NCBI GenBank assembly: GCA_020723085.1
Contig: DYJN01000006.1
Span: 38,380 to 88,667 of the forward strand
Reading direction: 5' to 3'
Source: Arcobacter sp.
GTDB lineage: Bacteria; Acidobacteriota; Terriglobia; Bryobacterales; Bryobacteraceae
Length of the DNA: 50,288 bases
In this document: positions 20,011 through 27,924 of the stretch, one piece after another
Numbering within the stretch: the stretch's first letter is position 1
How the letters are laid out: every line of letters begins with the position of its first letter
Made by a program: the position numbers and the translations under genes
The notes under the pieces: model-generated
Seen by the model: only the letters and a program-made list of their open reading frames with translations
What the model was told of the DNA's origin: nothing
Database searches by the model: none

Positions 20011-20477
20011 AGAAACTGTCTCATTACGACGAAGCGGGCCGCGCCCGCATGGTGGACGTCGGCGCCAAATCCGCCACCGCGCGCACGGCCCGCGCCGAAG
20101 CGCTGGTGCGCATGAAGCCGGAGGTGATCCGCGCGCTCGGGCGCAATCCCAAGGGCAACCCGCTGGAAGTGGCGCGGATCGCCGGCATTCAGGCGGCCAA
20201 GCGCACTGCGGAGCTGATCCCCATGTGCCACCCGCTCCCGTTGACGCACGCCGATGTCGGCGTCGAGGTGGAAGAGCGCGGCGTGCGGATCGAAAGCTCC
20301 GTGTCCACCACCGCGCAGACCGGCGTGGAGATGGAGGCGCTGACGGCGGCGGCGGTCGCCGCGCTGACCGTTTACGACATGACCAAGGCGCTCGACAAGT
20401 CGATTTCGATTGACAAGGTGCGGCTGCTCGAAAAAACCGGCGGCAAGTCGGGCCATTACCGGCGCGCGAAGAGATGA
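20007..20477 (+). CDS. moaC: Cyclic pyranopterin monophosphate synthase MoaC
   Basis: A 156-residue protein, the normal MoaC size. It makes cyclic pyranopterin monophosphate from the MoaA product, the first committed intermediate of molybdenum cofactor synthesis. The active-site motifs [20 protein letters not shown] and [10 protein letters not shown] are intact. Its ATG overlaps the moeA TGA (ATGA at 20007-20010), and its own stop overlaps the start of mogA in the same way, so the three are translationally coupled. moaA, moaD and moaE are not in the window. Confidence 0.96.
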   Translation: MKKLSHYDEAGRARMVDVGAKSATARTARAEALVRMKPEVIRALGRNPKGNPLEVARIAGIQAAKRTAELIPMCHPLPLTHADVGVEVEERGVRIESSVSTTAQTGVEMEALTAAAVAALTVYDMTKALDKSISIDKVRLLEKTGGKSGHYRRAKR

Positions 20478-20965
20478 TCCGCATCGCAGTGTTGACGCTC
20501 TCCGATTCGGGCGCGTCCGGCCGCCGCGCCGATCTCTCCGGCCCCGCCGTGGCCGGGCGGTGCGCGGCGCAGGGCTGGCAGGTGTCTCATCAGGAAATGC
20601 TGCCGGACGACGCCGCGGCCATCTCGCAGCGGCTGGCCGAACTGTCCGGCAGCGGCGAGTACGACGTCATCCTCACTACCGGAGGCACCGGCATTGCCGC
20701 TCGCGACTGCACGCCCGAAGCCACGCGCGCCGTGCTCGAAAAGGAGCTGCCCGGACTCGGCGAGCTGATGCGGGCCGAAGGTCTCCGTCACACGCGCCGC
20801 GCCGTGCTGAGCCGCGCCGTGGCAGGCACGCGCGGCCGCTGCCTGATCGTCAACCTGCCCGGCTCGCCCAAAGGTGCCGCCCAATCCCTGGATGCTATCT
20901 TGGATCTCGTGCCCCACATCGTCGAGCTGCTGCAAGGCCGGACGGAGCACCGGCAGGAGACGTAA
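20474..20965 (+). CDS. mogA: Molybdopterin adenylyltransferase (MogA/MoaB family)
   Basis: A 163-residue protein. It activates molybdopterin by adenylylation before metal insertion by MoeA. Motifs: TLSDSGASG near the N-terminus, the nucleotide/pterin-binding [11 protein letters not shown], and NLPGSPKG near the C-terminus. The first and second motifs are shared by MogA and MoaB, so the exact subfamily is uncertain. Coupled to moaC by a 4-nt overlap. The VWA gene starts 8 bp downstream and may be co-transcribed. Confidence 0.93.
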   Translation: MIRIAVLTLSDSGASGRRADLSGPAVAGRCAAQGWQVSHQEMLPDDAAAISQRLAELSGSGEYDVILTTGGTGIAARDCTPEATRAVLEKELPGLGELMRAEGLRHTRRAVLSRAVAGTRGRCLIVNLPGSPKGAAQSLDAILDLVPHIVELLQGRTEHRQET

Positions 20966-20973
20966 CTGACCCG

Positions 20974-22149
20974 ATGATTCACGCATCTCACAGAGTGATG
21001 AGGTTGTTGTGCGCGGCCGCGCTCGCCTGCCTCGCTTGGCCGGCTTTCGGGCAGTTGACGCTGCCCGGCACGCCGGCGCCGAAGCCCGAGGCTCCCGCGA
21101 AGAAGAAGCCGCAGATGCCGGGCCAGCCTGCGCCGAAGCTGCCGCCGGATCTGGCGGAAGGCCCCGTGATCCGCGCCACGGTGAACGTGGTGCTCGTGCC
21201 CACCACGGTCACAGACAGCAAGGGGCGCTTCGTGCAGGGACTGGAGCCTCAGGATTTCCTCCTCTACGACAACGACAAGCTCCAGACCATCAGCCGCGAC
21301 ATCGCCTCGCTGCCCCTTTCGCTGGTCGTCTGCATCCAGCGCAGCAGCAACGTGGATTCGGTCCTGCCCAAGATCCGCCGCATCGGCAACGTGCTGAACG
21401 ATCTGCTCGTCGGCCAGGACGGCGAGGCCGCCGTGCTCGCCTTCCATCACGAGATCGATCTGCTCCAGGATTTCACGCGCGATCCCGATGAAATCAACCA
21501 GGCGGTGGAGAAGCTGAAGCCCGGCAGCCGGAGCTCACGGCTCAATGACGCCGTGCAGACCGCCATCCGCATGCTGCGTTACAAGAAAGACCGCCGCAAG
21601 GTGATCCTGCTGATCGCCGAGACGCTGGACCGCAGCTCGGAAGCCGGCGTGAAGGAAGTGGCCACCGAGCTGCAGCTGCACAACGTGGACGTTTATACGC
21701 TGAACATCAACCGGCTGGTGACGCGGCTCCAGGAAAAACCGGACCTGCCCCGGCCGGATCCTTTCCCTCCCGGCGCCCGTCCCCGCCCCGGCGTGGCGCC
21801 CAGCGATCCCACGACACTGGCGCAGATCTCCGGCGCGCCGGGCTACTCGGCTGAGTTCGTCCCGGTAGTCGAAGAGATTTTCCGCGCCGCCAAGGCCATC
21901 TTTGTCAAAAACCCGGCGGAGGTCTACACGAAATTCACGGGCGGGCGCGAGTTCGGCTTCCTCACGCAGGACGGGCTGGAGCGCGCCGTGGCCGCCATCG
22001 GCTCGGAGATCCGCAGCCAGTACATCCTCAGCTACTCGCCGAACAACAAGATGGAGGGCGGCTTCCACCGCATCCGCGTGGAGGTCAACCGCCCGCGCCT
22101 GAAGGTGCGGACGCGCCCCGGCTACTGGATGGCCGCCGTGCCCGATTGA
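20974..22149 (+). CDS. Exported VWFA-related acidobacterial protein (TIGR03436)
   Basis: A 391-residue protein. A signal peptide (MRLLCAAALACLAWPAFG, preceded by eight residues from ATG 20974; ATG 20998 is the alternative) leads into a proline/lysine-rich linker and a von Willebrand factor A-like domain. The opening 'VIRATVNVVLVPTTVTDSKGRFVQGLEPQDFLLYDN' type region and the closing 'RSQYILSYSPNN' and 'HRIRVEVNRPRLKVRTRPGYW' are the signature of the VWFA-related domain common in acidobacteria. The canonical metal site DxSxS is replaced by 'CIQRSSN', so metal binding is doubtful. Probably a surface or periplasmic binding protein. It sits 8 bp after mogA, with no evident functional link. Confidence 0.88.
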   Translation: MIHASHRVMRLLCAAALACLAWPAFGQLTLPGTPAPKPEAPAKKKPQMPGQPAPKLPPDLAEGPVIRATVNVVLVPTTVTDSKGRFVQGLEPQDFLLYDNDKLQTISRDIASLPLSLVVCIQRSSNVDSVLPKIRRIGNVLNDLLVGQDGEAAVLAFHHEIDLLQDFTRDPDEINQAVEKLKPGSRSSRLNDAVQTAIRMLRYKKDRRKVILLIAETLDRSSEAGVKEVATELQLHNVDVYTLNINRLVTRLQEKPDLPRPDPFPPGARPRPGVAPSDPTTLAQISGAPGYSAEFVPVVEEIFRAAKAIFVKNPAEVYTKFTGGREFGFLTQDGLERAVAAIGSEIRSQYILSYSPNNKMEGGFHRIRVEVNRPRLKVRTRPGYWMAAVPD

Positions 22150-22156
22150 TGCCCGC

Positions 22157-23377
22157 TCAAGCCGCCCTGCGGAATTCGAGCGCGGCAAAGCTGACCACGC
22201 TCTGCGGGTCGATGTTCCACTGCTCGTACAGGCGCAGCCTGCCGCGCGCCTCCGGCACGGCCTTCAGAAACGTGTAAAACGGCGCGCTGCCGCACCACTT
22301 CAGGTCGTCGTGACTGGGGCGGACCAGCTCCCAGAAGCCGCCGGGATCGCCTTGCTCCAGCCTCTCGATGCGGGCCCGGTCGCGCTCGGCCACCTCCGCC
22401 ATCTCCCCGCGCCGCGCTTCCGCTTCGAGCGGATCGCCATAGCGCCGCCCCTTGTGCGCCATGTCCACGCTCAGCACCCAGCACAGCCGCTGTCCTTCGG
22501 CGGCGCCCATTTCTCCCAGCGCGTCGAAAAATTCGCGCACTCCCTCGTCCTCCTCGGGCGCGCCTCCGCGGTACAGGCTGCGCGCGAACGGTCCCACAAG
22601 CACCGGCAGAATCCGGATCTCCGGGCCGAAGATCGCTTGAAGGAAGAGCACCTGGAATTCGATGGAATGCTCCACGGCATGGCAGTAATCTTCCATCTTC
22701 GAGGCGCGCGGCGCCTTCGCCGCCAGCTTCTCCACCAGCGCCCGTTCCGTGCGCGCTGTGCCGAACGGCGTGACAAAATCCTTCCGCGTGAGACCGAACT
22801 TCTCCGGCTCGCCATAGTGCGACGTGCCGAGCACGACAAAGGTACGGTCCCTCAGCGCCGCCCCCAGCACGCGGTAAGCTTCGCGGTAGCAGCTCCAGCC
22901 CCCCTCGGGGCTGACATGCGGCGCGGCGATGCCGAGAATGTCCTCGCCGCCCGTGCCCGTCTCGAGCCCCTGCTGTTCCATCCACGCCCGCAGCATTCCT
23001 GGCTCGTCCGGATACGCCGCGCCGGCGTGAGCCGGCTCGCGGACCTCAGCCTCCGCAAACGCCCTGTGACGCGCTTCCTTCATCCCTTCAAAGACGGGAC
23101 CTTCGACGAAACCCGCCCGCTCCAGCGCGTCCCTGAGATGGTTCATGATCTCGCCGCTGCGCAGGTCGTTCGTCATCCGGTAGATGGCTTCGCGGAGCTC
23201 GTCTTCGCTCTGCTCGCCGTCGAACATCGCCAGCAGAGGCACCAGCGGCGGGGGCACGATCAGCGTGACATCGGAATAGCCGAACGGGTCGCGCATCATC
23301 AGCCCGGGGCGCTCCTCCAGCGGAGACGGCAGGAAGTCGAGGTCCATCCGCAGGCGAGGTAGTGGTTTCGGCACCAT
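22157..23377 (-). CDS. amrB: AmmeMemoRadiSam system protein B (Memo-like)
   Basis: A 406-residue protein from the ATG at 23377. The C-terminal ~280 residues are a Memo-type domain related to class III extradiol dioxygenases: IAAPHVSPEGG, LGTSHYG, EHSIEFQ and SVDMAHKG stand where the family has its His/Asp/Cys metal-site residues. The N-terminal ~110 residues (LLAMFDGEQSEDELREAIYRM) form a small helical domain resembling PqqD/winged-helix units attached to AmrB in some phyla. The AmrA and radical-SAM partners are not in this window. Function of the system is unsettled. The frame extends upstream to 23449 but would then cover the divergent gene's leader. Confidence 0.85.
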   Translation of the reverse strand: MVPKPLPRLRMDLDFLPSPLEERPGLMMRDPFGYSDVTLIVPPPLVPLLAMFDGEQSEDELREAIYRMTNDLRSGEIMNHLRDALERAGFVEGPVFEGMKEARHRAFAEAEVREPAHAGAAYPDEPGMLRAWMEQQGLETGTGGEDILGIAAPHVSPEGGWSCYREAYRVLGAALRDRTFVVLGTSHYGEPEKFGLTRKDFVTPFGTARTERALVEKLAAKAPRASKMEDYCHAVEHSIEFQVLFLQAIFGPEIRILPVLVGPFARSLYRGGAPEEDEGVREFFDALGEMGAAEGQRLCWVLSVDMAHKGRRYGDPLEAEARRGEMAEVAERDRARIERLEQGDPGGFWELVRPSHDDLKWCGSAPFYTFLKAVPEARGRLRLYEQWNIDPQSVVSFAALEFRRAA

Positions 23378-23447
23378 TCCATCATAATGTGTAATGCGGC
23401 TGGAAACCCGCCGCGGAGGCGGGCCGAATCCACGAGGAGAGAATGCC

Positions 23448-23738
23448 ATGCAACGTCTGGAAACGCAACAGATCCTTTCGGCGCTTCAGGCGCTGCCGGA
23501 GTGGTCGTACGAAGACGGCGCGCTGAACCGCTCCTACCATTTCCCCTCATTCACTCACGCCATGGCTTTCCTGGCGGGCGCGGCAACGGTGATCGAGAAG
23601 ATGAATCACCACCCGGACTGGTCAAACGTCTACAACCGGGTGGAGGTCCGCCTTTCCACGCATGATGCCGGCGGCGTCACGCAGCTCGATCTGGATCTTG
23701 CCGCGCACATGGAATCCCTGGCCCAGAGGCTCTTATGA
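23448..23738 (+). CDS. Pterin-4a-carbinolamine dehydratase (DCoH/PhhB)
   Basis: A 96-residue protein, the usual size. It dehydrates 4a-hydroxytetrahydropterin, or in bacteria without aromatic amino-acid hydroxylases may act in molybdopterin or folate metabolism. The diagnostic stretch MNHHPDWSNVYNRVEV with the two histidines and the following LSTHDAGG is complete. ATG 23448 has AGGAGA 7 nt upstream. A CCCGCC/GGCGGG hairpin (23407-23423) lies in the leader. Its stop overlaps the start of the next gene (ATGA at 23735-23738). Confidence 0.95.
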   Translation: MQRLETQQILSALQALPEWSYEDGALNRSYHFPSFTHAMAFLAGAATVIEKMNHHPDWSNVYNRVEVRLSTHDAGGVTQLDLDLAAHMESLAQRLL

Positions 23739-26065
23739 AGAAATCCGTTTTGGCTCTTTTCCTGGCTGCAGGTGTCTGCGCCCAGACGAATTTCCCCGGC
23801 TCCCCGCATGTGGATGCGGCGATCGAGGAAGCGATCGCGAAAGACCAGATTCCCGGCGCCGTGTGCCTGGCGGCGAAAGTGGAACGCGACGGGCGTACGT
23901 CCGTGCTCCATTTCAAAGCTTACGGCAACCGGGCGCTCGTGCCGGAGATCGAGCCGATGACCACGGACACGATCTTCGATGCGGCGTCGCTGACCAAAGT
24001 CGTAGCCACCACGGCTTCTCTCATGAAGCTGTTCGAGCAGGGCAAAGTCCGGCTCAACGACCGCGTCACCGACTATCTGCCGGATTTCCAGGGCGGCAAG
24101 AGCGACATCACCGTCCGGCACCTCCTCACGCATTTCTCCGGACTGCGGCCTGATCTCGACCTCGAGCCGGAGTGGTCGGGCTACGAAACGGGCATCGCCA
24201 AAGCGCTCGTGGACCAGCCCGTGGCCGAACCGGGACAGCGCTTCATCTATTCCGACATCAATTTCATTCTGCTGGGCGAGATCGTGCGCGTGGTCTCCGG
24301 ACGCCCTCTGGATCAATTCGCCCGCGAAGAGGTCTTCTTGCCGCTCGGAATGACGGAAACCACATTCAACCCGCCTGAGCAATGGCGTCCGCGGATCGCC
24401 CCCACAGAGATCGTCAAAGACACGCTGTTGCGCGGCACGGTGCACGATCCCACCACCCGGTACATGGGCGGCGTGGCAGGCCATGCCGGCATGTTCACGA
24501 CAGCAGAAGACCTGGCGCGGTTCGCTTCGATGATCCTCAACCTCGGCCGCCTCCCCGACGGACGGCAGTTCGTGAGCCCGCTCACCATCCGCAAGTTCGC
24601 CGAGCCGCAGACGCCGCCCCTCCAGCCGACGCTCAGGGGGCTGGGATGGGACATCGATTCACCCTATTCCGGCAACCGCGGCGAACTGTATCCGCTCGGC
24701 TCGTTCGGCCACACCGGCTTCACGGGCACCTCGCTGTGGATCGACCCCGAGACGCGCAGCTTCGTCATCCTGCTGGCCAACAGCGTCCACCCGAAGCTCC
24801 GCCCGCCGATCACGCCGCTTCGGTCAAAGGTGGCGACCATCGTTTCCGCGGCTCTCGGCGTGGACGCGCCCGGAGTGTCGCTGACGGGCTTCCACGAACT
24901 TCAGCCTCTGCGGGCTCTGGGGCGCAACGTGGAGGTGCACACCGGACTGGACGTTCTGGAAGCCGGCGGCTTCCAAATGCTGATGGGAACACGCGTCGGG
25001 CTCATCACCAACCATACCGGGCTCACCCGCGACGGGCGCCGCAACATCGACGCCATGCTCGCTGCCGGCGTCCGCCTCACGGCTCTGTTTTCTCCTGAGC
25101 ACGGCATCGCCGGCACGGAGGACCACGAGAACATCGAGCATGGAAAAGACCCCGCCACCGGCATCCCCGTCTGGAGCCTTTACCGGGGCAAAGACCGGAA
25201 ACCGTCGCCGGAAATGCTGAGCCAGGTCGACGTCCTTGTCTTCGATATCCAGGACATCGGCGCCCGTTTCTACACCTACTTATCCACTATGAAGAATGCC
25301 ATGCAGGCCGCGGCGGAGGCCAAAATACCCTTCGTGGTGCTGGATCGCCCCAATCCCATCACCGGCGTCCATGTGGAAGGCCCGATGCTCGACGCGGAGG
25401 CGCTCTCCTTTGTCGGCTGCTCGATCCTGCCTCTGCGGCACGGCATGACACTCGGAGAACTGGCCCGGATGATCAATGCCGAGGAGAAAATCGGCGCGCA
25501 GCTCGAGGTCGTAGCCATGAAAAACTGGCGGCGGCGGGACTGGTTCGATTCCACCAGCCTGATCTGGGTGGATCCTTCGCCGAACATGCGATCGCTGGCA
25601 GCCGCGCTGCTCTATCCGGGCGTGGCAATGCTCGAATATGCCAGGAATTACTCGGTGGGCCGCGGCACTCCGGCGCCCTTCGAGCTGATCGGCGCAGACT
25701 GGATCGACGGGCGCCAACTGGCTGCGTATCTCAACCGCCGGATGGTGCCCGGCGTGCGCTTTTACCCGGCGAGGTTCACTCCAGCCGACTCGAATTTCAG
25801 GGGGAAGGCGATCGAAGGCGTGCGCTTCGTGATCGTCGACCGGGAGGGATTTTCCTCGCTGAGGCTGGGGCTGGAGCTGGCCGCCGCCCTGAATAAGCTC
25901 TTTCCAGGGAAACTGGACTTTGAAGCCAATTATCGCCTGATCGGCAATCGCAAGGCGTTGCAAGCCGTTTTGGCCGGAGAAGATCCCCGGACGCTGGAGC
26001 CCAAAATCCAGGAGACCCTGAAGGACTTTCTGGCCCTGAGGAGCCGCTATCTCCTGTATCCCTGA
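23735..26065 (+). CDS. Fusion: serine beta-lactamase-like domain + NamZ-type exo-N-acetylmuramidase (DUF1343)
   Basis: A 776-residue exported protein (signal peptide MKKSVLALFLAAGVCA). Residues ~25-370 are a class C beta-lactamase/PBP4-like domain with S85-L-T-K88 (SxxK), Y172-S-D174 (YxN-type) and a late HTGFTG. Residues ~395-776 are DUF1343, now known as the exo-beta-N-acetylmuramidase NamZ (GH171): 'VGLITNHTGLTRDGRRNIDAM', 'FSPEHGIAGTED', 'VFDIQDIGARFYTY', 'VLDRPNPI' and 'MTLGELARMINAE'. In Bacillus the two functions are separate neighbouring genes of a muropeptide-recycling cluster. Here they are one chain, suggesting periplasmic peptidoglycan turnover. A strong hairpin terminator follows. 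Confidence 0.92.
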   Translation: MKKSVLALFLAAGVCAQTNFPGSPHVDAAIEEAIAKDQIPGAVCLAAKVERDGRTSVLHFKAYGNRALVPEIEPMTTDTIFDAASLTKVVATTASLMKLFEQGKVRLNDRVTDYLPDFQGGKSDITVRHLLTHFSGLRPDLDLEPEWSGYETGIAKALVDQPVAEPGQRFIYSDINFILLGEIVRVVSGRPLDQFAREEVFLPLGMTETTFNPPEQWRPRIAPTEIVKDTLLRGTVHDPTTRYMGGVAGHAGMFTTAEDLARFASMILNLGRLPDGRQFVSPLTIRKFAEPQTPPLQPTLRGLGWDIDSPYSGNRGELYPLGSFGHTGFTGTSLWIDPETRSFVILLANSVHPKLRPPITPLRSKVATIVSAALGVDAPGVSLTGFHELQPLRALGRNVEVHTGLDVLEAGGFQMLMGTRVGLITNHTGLTRDGRRNIDAMLAAGVRLTALFSPEHGIAGTEDHENIEHGKDPATGIPVWSLYRGKDRKPSPEMLSQVDVLVFDIQDIGARFYTYLSTMKNAMQAAAEAKIPFVVLDRPNPITGVHVEGPMLDAEALSFVGCSILPLRHGMTLGELARMINAEEKIGAQLEVVAMKNWRRRDWFDSTSLIWVDPSPNMRSLAAALLYPGVAMLEYARNYSVGRGTPAPFELIGADWIDGRQLAAYLNRRMVPGVRFYPARFTPADSNFRGKAIEGVRFVIVDREGFSSLRLGLELAAALNKLFPGKLDFEANYRLIGNRKALQAVLAGEDPRTLEPKIQETLKDFLALRSRYLLYP

Positions 26066-26086
26066 CGCGGCATCCCCCAGCTCGAG

Positions 26087-26137
26087 AGAAAAGGGGCCAT
26101 CCCGCCGTCACTGGCGGGTGGCCCCTCTCAATTTCTT
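26087..26137. terminator. Bidirectional hairpin terminator
   Basis: GGGGCCATCCCGCC (26093-26106) pairs with GGCGGGTGGCCCC (26113-26125) apart from one bulged base, with a 6-nt loop and flanking GAGA/TCTC. On the plus strand it is followed by a T-rich stretch (TCTCAATTTCTT); on the minus strand by TTTTCTCTC. It serves the NamZ fusion gene and the convergent AT-hook gene. Confidence 0.8.
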
Positions 26138-26150
26138 CCTGCCGTCAGGA

Positions 26151-26378
26151 TTACTGCTGAGGCTGGGGGTTCTTGGGTGGACGTCCCCGGCGCTTGCCCG
26201 TCGGGGAAGGAGCGGCAACCTTTTTCGCAGCCTTCCTCTGTTGCAACGCCATCATCCAGGCCGGCGGGCGGCCGCGGCGCTTGCCTTGCCCGCGGGCCAG
26301 CCTTTCCAACGCCACGAGCACTTCTTCGATCTTTTCCCGCTCTTGGCGCAACTCGGCGATCACTCTTAAAATGTCCAT
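26151..26378 (-). CDS. Small AT-hook (RGRPP) DNA-binding protein
   Basis: A 75-residue basic protein. Residues 1-33 form a helix with heptad-like leucines (MDILRVIAELRQEREKIEE), followed by two AT-hook cores, KRRGRPPAW (~33-41) and KRRGRPPKN (~62-70), separated by a lysine/alanine linker. AT-hooks insert the RGRP core into the minor groove of AT-rich DNA. A helical N-terminus plus two hooks suggests a dimer with four hooks, an architectural or histone-like role. Small RGRPP proteins of this kind are common in acidobacteria but uncharacterised. The 5' region is unusually structured (hairpins at 26391-26409 and 26428-26447). Confidence 0.85.
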   Translation of the reverse strand: MDILRVIAELRQEREKIEEVLVALERLARGQGKRRGRPPAWMMALQQRKAAKKVAAPSPTGKRRGRPPKNPQPQQ

Positions 26379-26390
26379 GGGTTTTCTCTA

Positions 26391-26409
26391 GCTCCCTGTT
26401 TGAGGGGGC
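26391..26409 (-). promoter_or_regulatory. Leader hairpin that covers the AT-hook gene's only SD-like sequence
   Basis: In the minus-strand transcript GCCCCCU-CAAAC-AGGGAGC folds as a 7-bp stem (one G-U pair). Its right arm contains AGGGAG, the best Shine-Dalgarno match before the ATG at 26378, although 13 nt away. Sequestration is an inference. Confidence 0.45.
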
Positions 26410-26427
26410 CTAATCAGCGCGCGCCTC

Positions 26428-26447
26428 CTGTTCCGGTTTCGGAACAG
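26428..26447. promoter_or_regulatory. Perfect inverted repeat CTGTTCCG-N4-CGGAACAG
   Basis: Eight-base arms around a 4-bp centre, 50 bp upstream of the AT-hook start. As RNA it is a stable stem with an AAAC loop; as DNA it could be an operator. A possible promoter on the minus strand (TTGTAA, 17 bp, TATGTA) lies upstream at about 26480-26510, which would place this repeat in the leader. Confidence 0.5.
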
Positions 26448-26553
26448 AGATCCGCACCTTGGCCACTCCTCCTCCTTATACATACCCCAGAAAAGGGCCG
26501 ATTACAAGAGCTTTGTTCCAAAAACGTAACAAGAGGCGGCTATCGAGGACCGT

Positions 26554-27924
26554 TTAGAGGCTTCCGGCCGCACTTTCGCCCCTGCTTTTCCAGCGGAGAT
26601 AGAACGGGACCCCGCACAGAATCAGCCCCAGCCCCATCACCGATTCCCGCGCCGAATGGAGCAGCGTCTGCACCGTGAGAAACGCTGCAACCAGAACAAA
26701 CAGGACGGGCACCACCGGGTAGCCCAGCGTCCTGTAAGGCCTCTCCGCGGCGGGCATTTTGCGCCTTAAAACGATCACCGCCGCCGTGGCCATTCCGTAC
26801 AGAATCCAGCTGGGGAAAATGACCAGCGTGACCAGCTGATCGTAGCGCCCGCTGAGCACCAGAACCGCCGACCAGGCGCTCAGCGCGAGTATCGAGAAAC
26901 CGGGCGTGGCGTGTTTCTCATGCACGGCGCCGAAAGGACGAAAAAAGTAGCCGTCCCGGGCCAGGGCATATGGGACGCGTGAACCGCTCAGGATGGAGCC
27001 GTTCAGCGCCGCGAAAATCGAAATCATCGCCGCCACGCTCACCAGGTTGGCGCCCCAGCCGCCGAGCACCCGCTGCATCATCAGTGCCGCAATGCGGTCC
27101 GACGACGCCGCTTCCCCCGGGCTCAGGACGCGGAAATAGGCGTAATTGGTCAGCAGGTACACCGCCATCACGGCAGCCGTGCCGAAAATCAGCGCCCGGG
27201 GCAAGTTCCGCTGCGGCGCCTTGACTTCGCTGGCCACCATGCTCAGGTTGTTCCACCCGTCGTAAGCCCATAACGCCGCCACCAGCGCCGCGAAAAAGCC
27301 CGCCACGCCCCCGCGCGCCTGTCCGAACGGCATGGACGCCTGGGTGACCTCGCCGCCCAGCCCCGCCGCGATGATCCACCCGATCAGCAGGAGCTTGCAG
27401 CCCGTCACCGCCACCTGAACCCTGCCGCCCACGCGGATTCCGAACCAGTTCAGCCAGCCAAGCGCGAGAATCACTCCCATCGCCAGCAACTGTCCGGAAC
27501 TGACCTCCAGCGGGCCTCCCCCTGCGCCCAGCGGTACAGGAATGCGGAACAGCGTGGTCTCCAGTTCCGGCCGGAAGTTGGCCAGGTAGTAGAAAAATCC
27601 CGTGGCCAGCGTGGCAATGGAGCCGCTTTTGGCCACCCACATTTGCGTCCAGCCGTACAGAAACCCCCAGAACGGACCGTAGGCGGCGCGCAGGTAATTG
27701 TACTCGCCGCCCGCTTCCGGCATCATCGTGCCCAGTTCCGCATACGTCAGCGCGCCCGCCATCGACAGCAGGCCGCCGAAAATCCAGACGGCGAACACCA
27801 GATCCACGCTCCCGGTTTCCAGCAGCATTTTCCGCGGAACCAGGAAGATGCCGCTCCCGATCACCGTGCCCACCACGATCGAGGCGGCGCCCCAGACGCC
27901 CAGCTCTCTTCGCAGCTGCGTCAC
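26554..27924 (-). CDS. APC-family amino acid/polyamine permease
   Basis: A 456-residue membrane protein with about 12 hydrophobic segments. The first helix carries the unwound glycine motif GTVIGSGIFLVP and the helix-2/3 region reads 'LTYAELGTMMPEAGGEYNYL', both diagnostic of the APC superfamily (LAT/y+ LAT-like branch). Later 'LWAYDGWNNLSMVASEVKAPQRNLPRAL' fits the same branch. GTG 27924 is chosen as start because AGGAGG lies 5 nt upstream; the frame open to 28005 lies inside the upstream gene. GTG overlaps the TGA of the sodium symporter gene by 4 nt (27921-27924), so the two are coupled. Substrate is probably an amino acid. Confidence 0.92.
   Translation of the reverse strand: MTQLRRELGVWGAASIVVGTVIGSGIFLVPRKMLLETGSVDLVFAVWIFGGLLSMAGALTYAELGTMMPEAGGEYNYLRAAYGPFWGFLYGWTQMWVAKSGSIATLATGFFYYLANFRPELETTLFRIPVPLGAGGGPLEVSSGQLLAMGVILALGWLNWFGIRVGGRVQVAVTGCKLLLIGWIIAAGLGGEVTQASMPFGQARGGVAGFFAALVAALWAYDGWNNLSMVASEVKAPQRNLPRALIFGTAAVMAVYLLTNYAYFRVLSPGEAASSDRIAALMMQRVLGGWGANLVSVAAMISIFAALNGSILSGSRVPYALARDGYFFRPFGAVHEKHATPGFSILALSAWSAVLVLSGRYDQLVTLVIFPSWILYGMATAAVIVLRRKMPAAERPYRTLGYPVVPVLFVLVAAFLTVQTLLHSARESVMGLGLILCGVPFYLRWKSRGESAAGSL

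Noticed and set aside
26428-26447. CTGT ... ACAG as an enterobacterial-type SOS box before the AT-hook gene
   Set aside because: The spacing is 12 bp instead of 8, and the repeat does not resemble the one at the lexA promoter of this genome.
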